Part shown: piece after piece, positions 44,908 to 52,041 of the stretch | Layout: each line of letters begins with the position of its first letter | Numbering within the stretch: position 1 is the stretch's first letter | Notes under the pieces: generated by a model | Databases searched by the model: none | Told to the model about the DNA's origin: nothing | What the model saw: only the letters and a program-made list of their open reading frames with translations | Made by a program: the position numbers and the translations under genes | Assembly (NCBI RefSeq): GCF_900142605.1 | Contig: NZ_FRBL01000003.1 | Location: 627,472-691,471, forward strand | DNA from: Chitinophaga jiangningensis | GTDB lineage: Bacteria > Bacteroidota > Bacteroidia > Chitinophagales > Chitinophagaceae | Length of the DNA: 64,000 bases | Reading direction: 5' to 3'

Positions 44908-45537
44908 CTAGTTTTTGCTGAGCAATAAAACCAGGATGCGTGGAATGCTGCTGGTATTACCGTCATCAAAATATTCTTTGGCGTCGAACACCTGTAGGCC
45001 ATGTCGGGCGGCCACCTGCACAAACTCGGAGATATGGTGAGTATATACCTGTACCCGTTGTTCCCCTTCACTGGTTTGGAATTTAGCACCGCTGCCGCCG
45101 TACTGGCGGAATGGGTGCAGCTCTCCCATGTACACCAAACCGCCTCTGTTCAGGGATCTGGCTACTTCTGCAAATATGTGGTCCAGGTCCTGGATATGTT
45201 CCAGCACAAGGCTAAAGGTGACGATATCATATTTTTCCGTAACGAAGTCCCATGGTTTGGTGATATCGGCTTGTTGAAAGGTAATGTTGTTATTGCCCGC
45301 GAATTTATCCCGGGCGATCGCCTGCATCTCTTCAGAAAAATCAACAGCAGTAATATGATCCGCCTGTTCCACCAGCCAGCTGGTATTTTTCCCGGTGCCG
45401 GCACCTATTTCCAGTACACGTTTAAAAGTAAAGGGGTGCAGGGTTTCGCGTAATGCGAAAGCTTCCAGATCGCGGGTTTTGTTTTCGTTGGTGTCGTATT
45501 GTGATGCCCAGTCGTTATAAGCTTCTCGGATAGTCAT
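44908..45537 (-). CDS. SAM-dependent class I methyltransferase
   Basis: 209 residues. SAM-binding motif I VLEIGAGTGKNTSWL near residue 40, acidic residue of motif II ITAVDFS, then ADITKPW and IVTFSLVLEHIQDL. The N-terminus MTIREAYNDWASQYD resembles UbiE/MenG-like and other small-molecule methyltransferases. The substrate cannot be told. It starts 105 bases before a 41-base inverted repeat in the NUDIX leader region. Confidence 0.85.
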   Translation of the reverse strand: MTIREAYNDWASQYDTNENKTRDLEAFALRETLHPFTFKRVLEIGAGTGKNTSWLVEQADHITAVDFSEEMQAIARDKFAGNNNITFQQADITKPWDFVTEKYDIVTFSLVLEHIQDLDHIFAEVARSLNRGGLVYMGELHPFRQYGGSGAKFQTSEGEQRVQVYTHHISEFVQVAARHGLQVFDAKEYFDDGNTSSIPRILVLLLSKN

Positions 45538-45631
45538 GGTTCACGGTTTGCGTAAAGTTAGTTTTTTTGTGGGGATTTACTATCCCGGCGGGACAGGCGG
45601 TAAAAATTTCAAAAAAATAATGTATACTAGT

Positions 45632-45672
45632 GGTCAAAAACAGGAAGCATTCCGAACGATTTGTTTTTGACC
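45632..45672. repeat. 41-base inverted repeat
   Basis: Perfect 11-base arms GGTCAAAAACA and TGTTTTTGACC enclose 19 bases containing GGAA-GCA-TTCC. Located 80 bases before the NUDIX gene. Confidence 0.6.
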
Positions 45673-45751
45673 CGGACTATCGCCCGATTTCAGTGTTCGT
45701 ATATGCATGCTGTTTACATATAACCCTGTTTCCTCAATATAATCTTAAGCC

Positions 45752-46249
45752 ATGTCAGAAAAGCATTCAGGCAACCCCAATTGTGAACAGGCCGGCATTA
45801 ATGTGCGTGCCTACGGCATACTGGTCAATGCACAAAAAGAAGTATTAGTCAGTGATGAGTATTATTACGGAAAGTTGATTACTAAGTTCCCGGGAGGGGG
45901 CCTTAAAGTAGGTGAAACCACCAGGGACTGCGTTACCAGGGAGTGGATGGAAGAACTCGACCAGGCCGTTTTGACACAGCAGCATTTGTATACCAGTGAT
46001 ATTTTTCAAACTTTCCCTTTCAGGAATGATGTACAGGTAGTAGCTGTGTATTATCTCGTGCAACCAGTTAGCACGATTAAGCTGGATGCCAGGCGTCAGC
46101 CATTTGACTTCTCTATTCAGGACGATGTCGGGCATAAGATGGCGGTTCGATGGGTGGAATGGGAACTTTTTTCGGAGAACAATATGACGTTGGCGGCCGA
46201 TAAAATTGCGGCTTCCGTATTAAAGCGGCAATATGGGAATCTGTTCTGA
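45752..46249 (+). CDS. NUDIX hydrolase
   Basis: 165 residues. The NUDIX box reads GGLKVGETTRDCVTREWMEELD: the G-x5-E-x7-RE-x2-EE core is intact, but the normally conserved Gly near the end is Asp. A leading VRAYGILVN strand and a C-terminal PFDFSIQDDVGHKMAVRWVEWELF fit NUDIX domains. Metal-dependent hydrolysis of a nucleoside diphosphate derivative is expected; substrate unknown. Confidence 0.85.
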   Translation: MSEKHSGNPNCEQAGINVRAYGILVNAQKEVLVSDEYYYGKLITKFPGGGLKVGETTRDCVTREWMEELDQAVLTQQHLYTSDIFQTFPFRNDVQVVAVYYLVQPVSTIKLDARRQPFDFSIQDDVGHKMAVRWVEWELFSENNMTLAADKIAASVLKRQYGNLF

Positions 46250-46257
46250 CAGAGTAA

Positions 46258-46274
46258 TTTATATCTCTCTAAAA
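46258..46274 (-). repeat. 17-bp dispersed motif, variant copy
   Basis: TTTTAGAGAGATATAAA on the minus strand, nine bases after the NUDIX stop. Confidence 0.35.
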
Positions 46275-46275
46275 T

Positions 46276-46307
46276 AAAAAAACCACCTGTGTATACAGGT
46301 GGTTTTT
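46276..46307. terminator. Bidirectional terminator of NUDIX gene and tRNA-Arg copy 1
   Basis: Ten-pair perfect stem AACCACCTGT/ACAGGTGGTT with A and T runs. Confidence 0.9.
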
Positions 46308-46309
46308 AG

Positions 46310-46383
46310 TGACCGCGTCAGGATTCAAACCTGAAACCTTCTGATCCGTAGTCAGATGCTCTATTCAGTTGAGCTACGCAGCC
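46310..46383 (-). tRNA. tRNA-Arg (anticodon ACG), copy 1
   Basis: 74 bases with a full cloverleaf: acceptor GGCTGCG/CGCGGTC, D stem GCTC/GAGC, anticodon stem TCTGA/TCAGA with loop CTACGGA, variable AGGTT, T stem TCAGG/CCTGA, discriminator A; no encoded CCA. The anticodon ACG would be modified to inosine-CG. The D loop has G18-A19 and the T loop has T at position 56, where G19 and C56 are usual. Has its own promoter and terminator. Identical to three further copies. Confidence 0.95.
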
Positions 46384-46403
46384 ATTTGCTTGTTATTGTG
46401 TTA

Positions 46404-46434
46404 CAAAGATAGGCATTTATTTCAATCTAACAAA
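46404..46434 (-). promoter_or_regulatory. tRNA-Arg copy 1 promoter
   Basis: TTTG (46431-46434), 19 bases, TATCTTTG (46404-46411), about 20 bases before the tRNA. Confidence 0.75.
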
Positions 46435-46463
46435 TTTATTATCAATTTTTTATGGTTTATTTT

Positions 46464-46480
46464 TTTTAGTTAGATGTAAA
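46464..46480 (+). repeat. 17-bp dispersed motif upstream of tRNA copy 1
   Basis: TTTTAGTTAGATGTAAA, 30 bases beyond the -33 element. Confidence 0.5.
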
Positions 46481-46560
46481 TGCAGTGGCTTAATAAGAAC
46501 TCAAACGGGCGGCGAAGTTAAGGATTAAATAGTATACAATCCAAATGATATATGATATTT

Positions 46561-46950
46561 TTATCGCGGCAAGGTGCTGTCTGAATGAAGCGGCATATCA
46601 AAATTTTCCTGCAGATAGCGATATGGTCTGTTTAAATCAGGATCACCCGGATCATAGACCACTACAATAGAATCGCCTATAGCATACCCCGCAACAATTT
46701 TAACTGAACCTGAATAAAAATGGCCATTCACATCGAAGAGATAAACTGTAGCAGGCGATTTACCACGCCATTGATCAGTAACATTACCCATCGCAAATTT
46801 ACCATGGTTAACCAGGCGTAGGTTTTCCATTCGGTGTACTATAAACGAATATATTAACCAGCCCAATATCGGTACCCAGGCCCATTGCAGATAGTATTTG
46901 ATCCCCTTCTCCGGCTTTTTCTTTTTGGCCGCGAAACTCCTCTTAACCAT
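46561..46950 (-). CDS. Small protein with one membrane helix, unknown function
   Basis: 129 residues. A basic N-terminus (VKRSFAAKKKKPEKG), one hydrophobic segment (WAWVPILGWLIYSFIV), then a beta-rich part with VVVYDPGDPDLNRPY, a pattern reminiscent of DUF3592-type proteins, but the match is too weak for a firm call. Small gene between tRNA copies 1 and 2. Confidence 0.55.
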   Translation of the reverse strand: MVKRSFAAKKKKPEKGIKYYLQWAWVPILGWLIYSFIVHRMENLRLVNHGKFAMGNVTDQWRGKSPATVYLFDVNGHFYSGSVKIVAGYAIGDSIVVVYDPGDPDLNRPYRYLQENFDMPLHSDSTLPR

Positions 46951-47148
46951 AAACTGCTAATTAGATGGCGCCAATTTACAATTATATTTGACGAGAAGTT
47001 AGTGCATATATACTGAATTCAACCTGCAACTACGGACTTCTCCATCTTACAAAAATCTGTTACTGATTACTGACATTTCACTTTCCTATCCTGGTTCAAT
47101 GCCTGTACTTCATCCCAATTTCTTTTTCCTCCAGCTGCTATTAAGAAT

Positions 47149-47313
47149 ATGCTAAACCCAACGCGCATAGAGGATTATTTTGGGATGGCCGAAGGCAGTG
47201 GTGATACCTTATATCTGTATATGAGTAACAGTGATGGTGCCGGGAGTTATGAAGTAGTATGGACGATTAAAGGATCCGCAGTAGTGAGCCAGTTTTTATT
47301 TATTTCTTTCTAA
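47149..47313 (+). pseudogene. Short frame, possible gene remnant
   Basis: 54 codons from ATG 47149 to a stop at 47311; reading extends upstream to 47074 without a start. The peptide is beta-like and has no recognised motif. It may be the surviving 3' end of a gene disrupted near the tRNA copies, or not coding at all. Confidence 0.25.
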
Positions 47314-47318
47314 TAAAA

Positions 47319-47353
47319 AACCGGCTGCCTCTATACAGGCAGCCGGTTTTTAT
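47319..47353. terminator. Bidirectional terminator beside tRNA-Arg copy 2
   Basis: Twelve-pair perfect stem AACCGGCTGCCT/AGGCAGCCGGTT with T and A runs. Confidence 0.9.
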
Positions 47354-47357
47354 TTTG

Positions 47358-47431
47358 TGACCGCGTCAGGATTCAAACCTGAAACCTTCTGATCCGTAGT
47401 CAGATGCTCTATTCAGTTGAGCTACGCAGCC
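47358..47431 (-). tRNA. tRNA-Arg (anticodon ACG), copy 2
   Basis: Same 74 bases as copy 1 with no differences. Its promoter and the flank up to about 60 bases are nearly identical to those of copy 3. Confidence 0.95.
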
Positions 47432-47450
47432 ATTCCGCTTGAACGGGTTG

Positions 47451-47481
47451 CAAATGTAGGAATTGTTTTTAAATCAACAAA
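47451..47481 (-). promoter_or_regulatory. tRNA-Arg copy 2 promoter
   Basis: TTTG (47478-47481), 19 bases, TACATTTG (47451-47458). Confidence 0.75.
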
Positions 47482-47495
47482 TTTTATTTGATTAT

Positions 47496-47512
47496 TTTTA
47501 TGCAGATGTAAC
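47496..47512 (+). repeat. 17-bp dispersed motif upstream of tRNA copy 2, diverged
   Basis: TTTTATGCAGATGTAAC, 15 bases beyond the -33 element; shares TTTTA and AGATGTAA with the other copies. Confidence 0.35.
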
Positions 47513-47650
47513 TGCAACGAGTAAACGTAGTTCCGTAACCGAGCGTTACATTCCCCGTAAACTGGCCACCCGACAACAATAGCGACCTCCACATTATAAA
47601 AAAAATTGTCAGCTCAACCTGAAAAAAATTCCTTCTGATTGACATTTTTT

Positions 47651-47701
47651 CAGCACGAATGCTGGTGGTATACACTTTGTGGCGGATTTTTTAAAAAGGA
47701 G
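47651..47701 (+). promoter_or_regulatory. Inverted repeat and strong ribosome-binding site before the hsp20 gene
   Basis: CAGCA-CGAA-TGCTG (47651-47664) lies 40 bases upstream and may be a heat-shock operator. AAGGAG (47696-47701) is spaced five bases from the ATG, an unusually strong Shine-Dalgarno site for this genome. Confidence 0.5.
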
Positions 47702-47706
47702 ATTTT

Positions 47707-48180
47707 ATGAACACGCTAATGAAAAAAAATGGTAATGGACTCACCTCTGCGGCCAGTTTCAGTAGTATGGTCGACAGAATCTTTCAGGACAATCTCAGTC
47801 GCTTTTTTGATGACCCGGTGTGGAGTGTAAACGGATCATCGAGAAGCCGGAACATCCCCACTAATATTCGGGAAACAGACACTGGCTACCAGCTACAGCT
47901 GGCGGCACCCGGATTGAAAAAAGAAGATTTTAAAATCAATCTCGAAGGCGACACCTTAACCATCCGGGTGGACCAACAACAGGAGTCCAGTCAGGAAAAC
48001 AAAGCCGAAGGCTGGCTGAAAAGAGAATTCCAAATACAGTCGTTCAGCCGCAGCTTTCAGCTCGATGACACCATTGATGCATCCAACATCTCCGCGCGTT
48101 ATGCGGATGGCATTTTGCAGGTAGAACTGCTGAAAAAAGAGGGTGCACAAAAGGTATCGCGGCACATCGAGATTCAATAA
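47707..48180 (+). CDS. Hsp20/alpha-crystallin small heat shock protein
   Basis: 157 residues. The alpha-crystallin domain occupies about residues 50-150: IPTNIRETDTGYQLQLAAPGLKKEDFKINLEGDTLTIRV, WLKREFQIQSFSRSFQLDD and the C-terminal ADGILQVELLKKEG. The usual IxI anchor could be HIEIQ at the end. ATP-independent holdase in the cytoplasm. Stands alone between tRNA copies 2 and 3, with a strong ribosome-binding site and its own terminator. Confidence 0.93.
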   Translation: MNTLMKKNGNGLTSAASFSSMVDRIFQDNLSRFFDDPVWSVNGSSRSRNIPTNIRETDTGYQLQLAAPGLKKEDFKINLEGDTLTIRVDQQQESSQENKAEGWLKREFQIQSFSRSFQLDDTIDASNISARYADGILQVELLKKEGAQKVSRHIEIQ

Positions 48181-48194
48181 TCAGCCGTATCCTA

Positions 48195-48240
48195 TAACAG
48201 GAAAGCAGGCTCCTATTCAGGACGCCTGCTGTTCCTGTTA
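48195..48240 (+). terminator. Terminator of the hsp20 gene
   Basis: TAACAGGAA.../TTCCTGTTA with inner GCAGGC/GCCTGC and a weak T tail. Confidence 0.6.
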
Positions 48241-48271
48241 TTAAGTGTTTCACCATAGATACCTCAGCCTG

Positions 48272-48574
48272 ATGAATACTACTTATCATCTTACCGTTAA
48301 CATCCAAACGCCAAAAGGCATGCTGGAAACCGGCAGCTTCTTTCTTGGCAACAGCAGGCAATTTGCGGAAACGATTTTTGAAGAGTTGGCAGGGAGTGAG
48401 AATCTTTTACAGTACCCGTCTATCCGCCTGGACCTGCTTTCCATTACCGACGATATGCTGCCCTTGTGCTTAAAACGAATAGGTTGCAATCTGGAACAGT
48501 ATACCAGCAACTGCAGGATACTTACCCGCGAATTATTCCGACATTTTATGTTTGAAGAAGAAAGAATCTTATGA
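48272..48574 (+). CDS. Small protein of unknown function
   Basis: 100 residues from MNTTYHLTVNIQTPKG (the frame can be read from a GTG at 48245, but that adds residues with no support). Two helical segments (NSRQFAETIFEELAG, CRILTRELFRHFMFEEE). No family recognised. Ends 14 bases before the terminator of tRNA copy 3. Confidence 0.5.
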   Translation: MNTTYHLTVNIQTPKGMLETGSFFLGNSRQFAETIFEELAGSENLLQYPSIRLDLLSITDDMLPLCLKRIGCNLEQYTSNCRILTRELFRHFMFEEERIL

Positions 48575-48587
48575 GGTAGGTACATAA

Positions 48588-48616
48588 AAAAAGGACAAGC
48601 AATGCTTATCCTTTTT
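48588..48616. terminator. Bidirectional terminator beside tRNA-Arg copy 3
   Basis: AAGGACAAGC/GCTTATCCTT stem with one mismatch, A and T runs either side. Confidence 0.8.
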
Positions 48617-48623
48617 CTCCTGG

Positions 48624-48697
48624 TGACCGCGTCAGGATTCAAACCTGAAACCTTCTGATCCGTAGTCAGATGCTCTATTCAGTTGAGCTACGCAGCC
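48624..48697 (-). tRNA. tRNA-Arg (anticodon ACG), copy 3
   Basis: Same 74 bases as the other copies. Confidence 0.95.
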
Positions 48698-48716
48698 ATT
48701 CCGCCTGAACGGGTTG

Positions 48717-48747
48717 CAAATGTAGGAATGTTTTTAAATTGAACAAA
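48717..48747 (-). promoter_or_regulatory. tRNA-Arg copy 3 promoter
   Basis: TTTG (48744-48747), 19 bases, TACATTTG (48717-48724). Confidence 0.75.
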
Positions 48748-48760
48748 TTTTTTTTAATTT

Positions 48761-48777
48761 TTTTAGGAAGATATCAC
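48761..48777 (+). repeat. 17-bp dispersed motif upstream of tRNA copy 3, diverged
   Basis: TTTTAGGAAGATATCAC, 14 bases beyond the -33 element. Confidence 0.3.
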
Positions 48778-48803
48778 ATTCGTACCGATGCATGCAGCGG
48801 AAA

Positions 48804-50426
48804 TCAGGATATTTTCAATGCGAAAGCATAAGAAAGTTCCGGCCTGTTTTGCGGCATTACCACATGTAACCCTTCCTCATCGCGGGTAAAGGAAAGTCGC
48901 TCCCCTGTTGCCAATAGCGTTACACGGGAAGGAGTTTTTGTTGCTTTCAGACTGCTGATCGTTAGTGTATTATTTTCCGGCCAGCCTAACGCGATCGCAT
49001 ATACGCTGTTATTTTTTGTAGTGAAGCGTATATCCGCTGCCGTGAACGGCTTCCCCTTCCCTTCATTAAATCCCTGACCGGAAAGCGGTGCGGCAGCTTC
49101 CATGGCTGGTCCTTCTCCGTATACCTGCCATGGCCTGGTATCATAAATAGCCTCACTGTTCATCGCCATCCAATGGCCGATTTCTTCCACCACGCTACGC
49201 TCCTGCTCATCAATTGTTCCATTACCTCTGACAGGAACATTCAGCATCAGGTTACCATTTTTACTGACTACATCACATAAAATATGAATCACAGTTTGTG
49301 CATTCTTGTATTGCTTTTTTTCGTAAATCTCGCGATGGTAATGCCAGGTCCCAATGCAGGTATCCGTTTGCCACGGCAGCGGTTCTATCTGGTTGCTTTG
49401 CCCACGCTCAATATCCCATACCATACATTTGCGCTGTTGTTCATCCAGTATTTTTCCAAATACGACCGCATCCAGTTTCCCCTTCTCTTTAATGCTTTTA
49501 TTGTAAAGGTGAGCTGCAATTCGTAAGCCTGCATCACTTACCGGCCATAGTGGCAAGGCGGTATCATCAAAATAAATAAACGAAGGATGGTAGCTGTCAA
49601 TCAGATCAATTGTTCTGTTATAGAAATTTTCACAATAGGCATTGGACGGTGCATACACTCCTTCTCCCCAATGCCATTGCCGGTGAATACTACCAGGGTT
49701 TTCACTGTTTCTGCTGAGCGGGTGATGCTGCGTGTAAAGTTCCTGCGGATCAAGTCCCTCCCACCAAAGGCCTTTACCATCCGCCTTTGTTAGTTTACCA
49801 TCGTAAGGTACTCCGGCAAACGGCCCTTGCTTGTCCGCTCCCTGTGCCGATTCATACCATCTCCAGGCATGCGCTGCATGCACACTTACGCCAAAGGGTA
49901 AATCATATTTACGGGCTGCTTTTGCCCAGCCGCCTATGATATCTTTCATTGGCCCCACTTTCGTGGAATTCCAGGATGGCTGGTACCTGCTGTTAAATAA
50001 ATCCAGGTTATCGTGGTGGTTAGCCATCGCCATAAAATACCTGGCACCAGCGTTTTTATAAAGCGACACCAGCTCCTCCGGGTTCCATTGGTCCGCCTTC
50101 CAGGTGTGAATCACATCCTTGAAACCGAAGGTGGATGGATGACCATATTTTTCGAGATGCTTTTTGTATTGCGCACTACCTTCCGTATACATATTGCGGG
50201 CATACCAGTCGCCTGCTTCCGGCTCACACTGCGGGCCCCAGTGTGCCCACATACCGAACTTGGCATTTCGAAACCAGTCAGGTACTTTATAAGCGGCCAG
50301 TGATTCCCAGGAAGGCTGAAAAGGACTTTGTCCGGGTATCAGGGAGGCAGCGGCATTTAACTGTTTTGACATTGCCAGTGCCGGCACCGACCAGGCAAGT
50401 TGCTGCAGGAGTTGTCTTCTGTTCAT
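48804..50426 (-). CDS. GH29-type alpha-L-fucosidase
   Basis: About 540 residues. A twin-arginine-like signal (MNRRQLLQQLAWSVPALAMS) precedes the GH29 barrel: WFRNAKFGMWAHWGPQ, the HHDNLDLFNSRY segment, and the nucleophile Asp in SFIYFDDTALP. A C-terminal beta part follows (SLKATKTPSRVTLLATGERL). Exo-acting removal of fucose from glycans is the family role. Start at 50426 is supported by a -7 element TATGTTTG at 50475-50482. No SusCD pair is adjacent, so it is outside a typical polysaccharide locus. Confidence 0.9.
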   Translation of the reverse strand: MNRRQLLQQLAWSVPALAMSKQLNAAASLIPGQSPFQPSWESLAAYKVPDWFRNAKFGMWAHWGPQCEPEAGDWYARNMYTEGSAQYKKHLEKYGHPSTFGFKDVIHTWKADQWNPEELVSLYKNAGARYFMAMANHHDNLDLFNSRYQPSWNSTKVGPMKDIIGGWAKAARKYDLPFGVSVHAAHAWRWYESAQGADKQGPFAGVPYDGKLTKADGKGLWWEGLDPQELYTQHHPLSRNSENPGSIHRQWHWGEGVYAPSNAYCENFYNRTIDLIDSYHPSFIYFDDTALPLWPVSDAGLRIAAHLYNKSIKEKGKLDAVVFGKILDEQQRKCMVWDIERGQSNQIEPLPWQTDTCIGTWHYHREIYEKKQYKNAQTVIHILCDVVSKNGNLMLNVPVRGNGTIDEQERSVVEEIGHWMAMNSEAIYDTRPWQVYGEGPAMEAAAPLSGQGFNEGKGKPFTAADIRFTTKNNSVYAIALGWPENNTLTISSLKATKTPSRVTLLATGERLSFTRDEEGLHVVMPQNRPELSYAFALKIS

Positions 50427-50474
50427 GGTAATTTCATTGAGCAGTTCATTGCCCGTTACAGATGGGCGTATATT

Positions 50475-50482
50475 CAAACATA
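50475..50482 (-). promoter_or_regulatory. GH29 gene -7 element
   Basis: TATGTTTG; leader of about 45 bases. Excludes the longer reading frame as coding. Confidence 0.4.
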
Positions 50483-50628
50483 GCAAGGAAGCCGGTGAAA
50501 TTAGAGCCGCAAATAAGACTTTGAATTATATAAATCCGACTTCTTTTTTTGTTTCGGAAGAGATATGATTTGCATGCGGCAGGGTTTGCGCGTAGCTGAT
50601 ATTTTACGCGACGGTTTACCCGGCGAAG

Positions 50629-50645
50629 TTTACATCTCACTAAAA
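50629..50645 (-). repeat. 17-bp dispersed motif near tRNA copy 4
   Basis: TTTTAGTGAGATGTAAA on the minus strand, 40 bases past the tRNA copy 4 terminator. Confidence 0.45.
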
Positions 50646-50684
50646 AAGGAAAATGGGGAAGAAAAATCAGTGTTGGGGTAAAAA

Positions 50685-50716
50685 ACAAAAGCTGCTAAAT
50701 TTAGCAGCTTTTGTTT
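50685..50716. terminator. Terminator of tRNA-Arg copy 4
   Basis: AAGCTGCTAAA/TTTAGCAGCTT perfect palindrome with T and A runs. Confidence 0.85.
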
Positions 50717-50723
50717 TCTTCTG

Positions 50724-50797
50724 TGACCGCGTCAGGATTCAAACCTGAAACCTTCTGATCCGTAGTCAGATGCTCTATTCAGTTGAGCTACGCAGCC
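50724..50797 (-). tRNA. tRNA-Arg (anticodon ACG), copy 4
   Basis: Same 74 bases as the other copies. The 5' flank is different from copies 1-3. Confidence 0.95.
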
Positions 50798-50817
50798 ATT
50801 CGTTTGTGATTGGATTG

Positions 50818-50848
50818 CAAAGGTATGTGTTTTTTACATTTCACCAAA
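50818..50848 (-). promoter_or_regulatory. tRNA-Arg copy 4 promoter
   Basis: TTTG (50845-50848), 19 bases, TACCTTTG (50818-50825). Confidence 0.75.
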
Positions 50849-50920
50849 TATTTTTTTCATTTTCTTATAAATTTCTGATTTCCACGTACTTTTACGGCTG
50901 TCATTAAATAATTATAGGAA

Positions 50921-51394
50921 TTGAAAATTCAACTCTGGAGCATAGGAAAGGAACATGATCCCTATATTCGGGATGGCATGGCGGTATTTCAAAAGCGCCT
51001 GCAACATTATGTGGATTTTGAGGTAAAGCTGATCCCTACTGTTAAACAGGCCGCGAGTCTTTCCATTCCTGAACTCAAAAAAGCGGAGGCTAAAATTATC
51101 ATGGACCTCCTCCAGCCTACGGATTTCCTGCTGGCACTGGATGAAAAGGGAAAAATGATGACGACCGTGCAGTTTGCCGACTTCCTGCAGCAACGGACCA
51201 ATGCCGGCACCAGGCAACTGATTATCCTTGTTGGCGGAGCGTTTGGGATTGATCAAACGGTGTTGCAGCGGGCGCAACTTACCATGTCACTATCGCCGCT
51301 TACCTTCCCGCACCAGCTGGTACGGCTGATTTTCACGGAACAGTTATACAGGGCATATACTGTATTAAACCGTGAAAAATATCATCACCAATAA
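50921..51394 (+). CDS. rlmH: 23S rRNA pseudouridine-1915 N3-methyltransferase
   Basis: 157 residues, the normal RlmH length. SPOUT-fold features: QLWSIGKEHDPYI at the start, LALDEKGKMMTTVQFADFL in the middle, and the knot region LIILVGGAFGIDQTVLQRAQLTMSLSPLTFPHQLVRLIFTEQLYRA. Starts at TTG (50921), needed for the conserved N-terminal strand. Followed after 34 bases by the rhomboid gene. Confidence 0.95.
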   Translation: MKIQLWSIGKEHDPYIRDGMAVFQKRLQHYVDFEVKLIPTVKQAASLSIPELKKAEAKIIMDLLQPTDFLLALDEKGKMMTTVQFADFLQQRTNAGTRQLIILVGGAFGIDQTVLQRAQLTMSLSPLTFPHQLVRLIFTEQLYRAYTVLNREKYHHQ

Positions 51395-51428
51395 TTACAT
51401 TTACATTCTGTCTAACAACCCGCAATCT

Positions 51429-52034
51429 ATGTCTACAACACTTATTATTATAATCATTACCTGCGTTGTTTCAATTACGGCATTCAGCAATGGCTCACAA
51501 TGGGATAAATTAAGTATGCAACCTTACATGGTAAAACACCATCACCAATGGTACCGTTTTATCACTGGCGGCTTCCTGCATGGCGACTACATGCACCTGT
51601 TTTTTAATATGCTTACGCTTTACTTTTTTGGCAGGTATGCAGAGATGTTATTTTTTGCCATTACCGGTTCCAAAGTAACCTATGTAGTGTATTACATCCT
51701 CGCTATCATTGCCGGAAATATCCCTGGATTTTTTAAACATCAGAATGATAGTCACTATGTAGCAATAGGCGCCAGTGGTGCGGTTTCAGCGGTATTATTT
51801 ACCACCATCCTCCTGTATCCATGGGAAAAAATCTATCTCTATTTTGCGATCGGTATTCCTGCGGTTATTTATGCGCTGTTGTTTCTCGCTTATTCCAGCT
51901 ATATGTCTAAACGCGGTATGGATAATATCGGGCACGATGCACATATCTGGGGTGCTATATTCGGATTTGTAGCGCCGATTGCGCTACGACCGGAACTGGC
52001 GCAAAACTTTCTTGACGCTTTGCTTAAAAGATAA
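51429..52034 (+). CDS. Rhomboid-family intramembrane serine protease
   Basis: About 201 residues, six membrane helices. The HGDYMHLFFNML loop in helix 2, the nucleophile in GASGAVSA (helix 4) and the catalytic His in DAHIWGAIFG (helix 6) are all present. Start at MSTTLIII (51429); the frame can be read further upstream into rlmH. Likely co-transcribed with rlmH. A terminator follows at 52042. Confidence 0.9.
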   Translation: MSTTLIIIIITCVVSITAFSNGSQWDKLSMQPYMVKHHHQWYRFITGGFLHGDYMHLFFNMLTLYFFGRYAEMLFFAITGSKVTYVVYYILAIIAGNIPGFFKHQNDSHYVAIGASGAVSAVLFTTILLYPWEKIYLYFAIGIPAVIYALLFLAYSSYMSKRGMDNIGHDAHIWGAIFGFVAPIALRPELAQNFLDALLKR

Positions 52035-52041
52035 ATGAAGA

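Larger units (their letters stand above)
46951..47357. other. Stretch without a supported gene between the 46561 gene and tRNA copy 2
   Basis: A plus-strand frame is open from 47074 to 47313 but its first ATG is at 47149 (54 codons; GSGDTLYLYMSNSDG...), looking like the C-terminal remnant of a longer protein. The terminator of tRNA copy 2 ends the stretch. Confidence 0.4.

Noticed and set aside
46310..50797. Four-fold repeat as mobile-element ends or attachment sites
   Set aside because: Each copy is a complete tRNA with promoter and terminator; no integrase gene or truncated tRNA copy was seen nearby.
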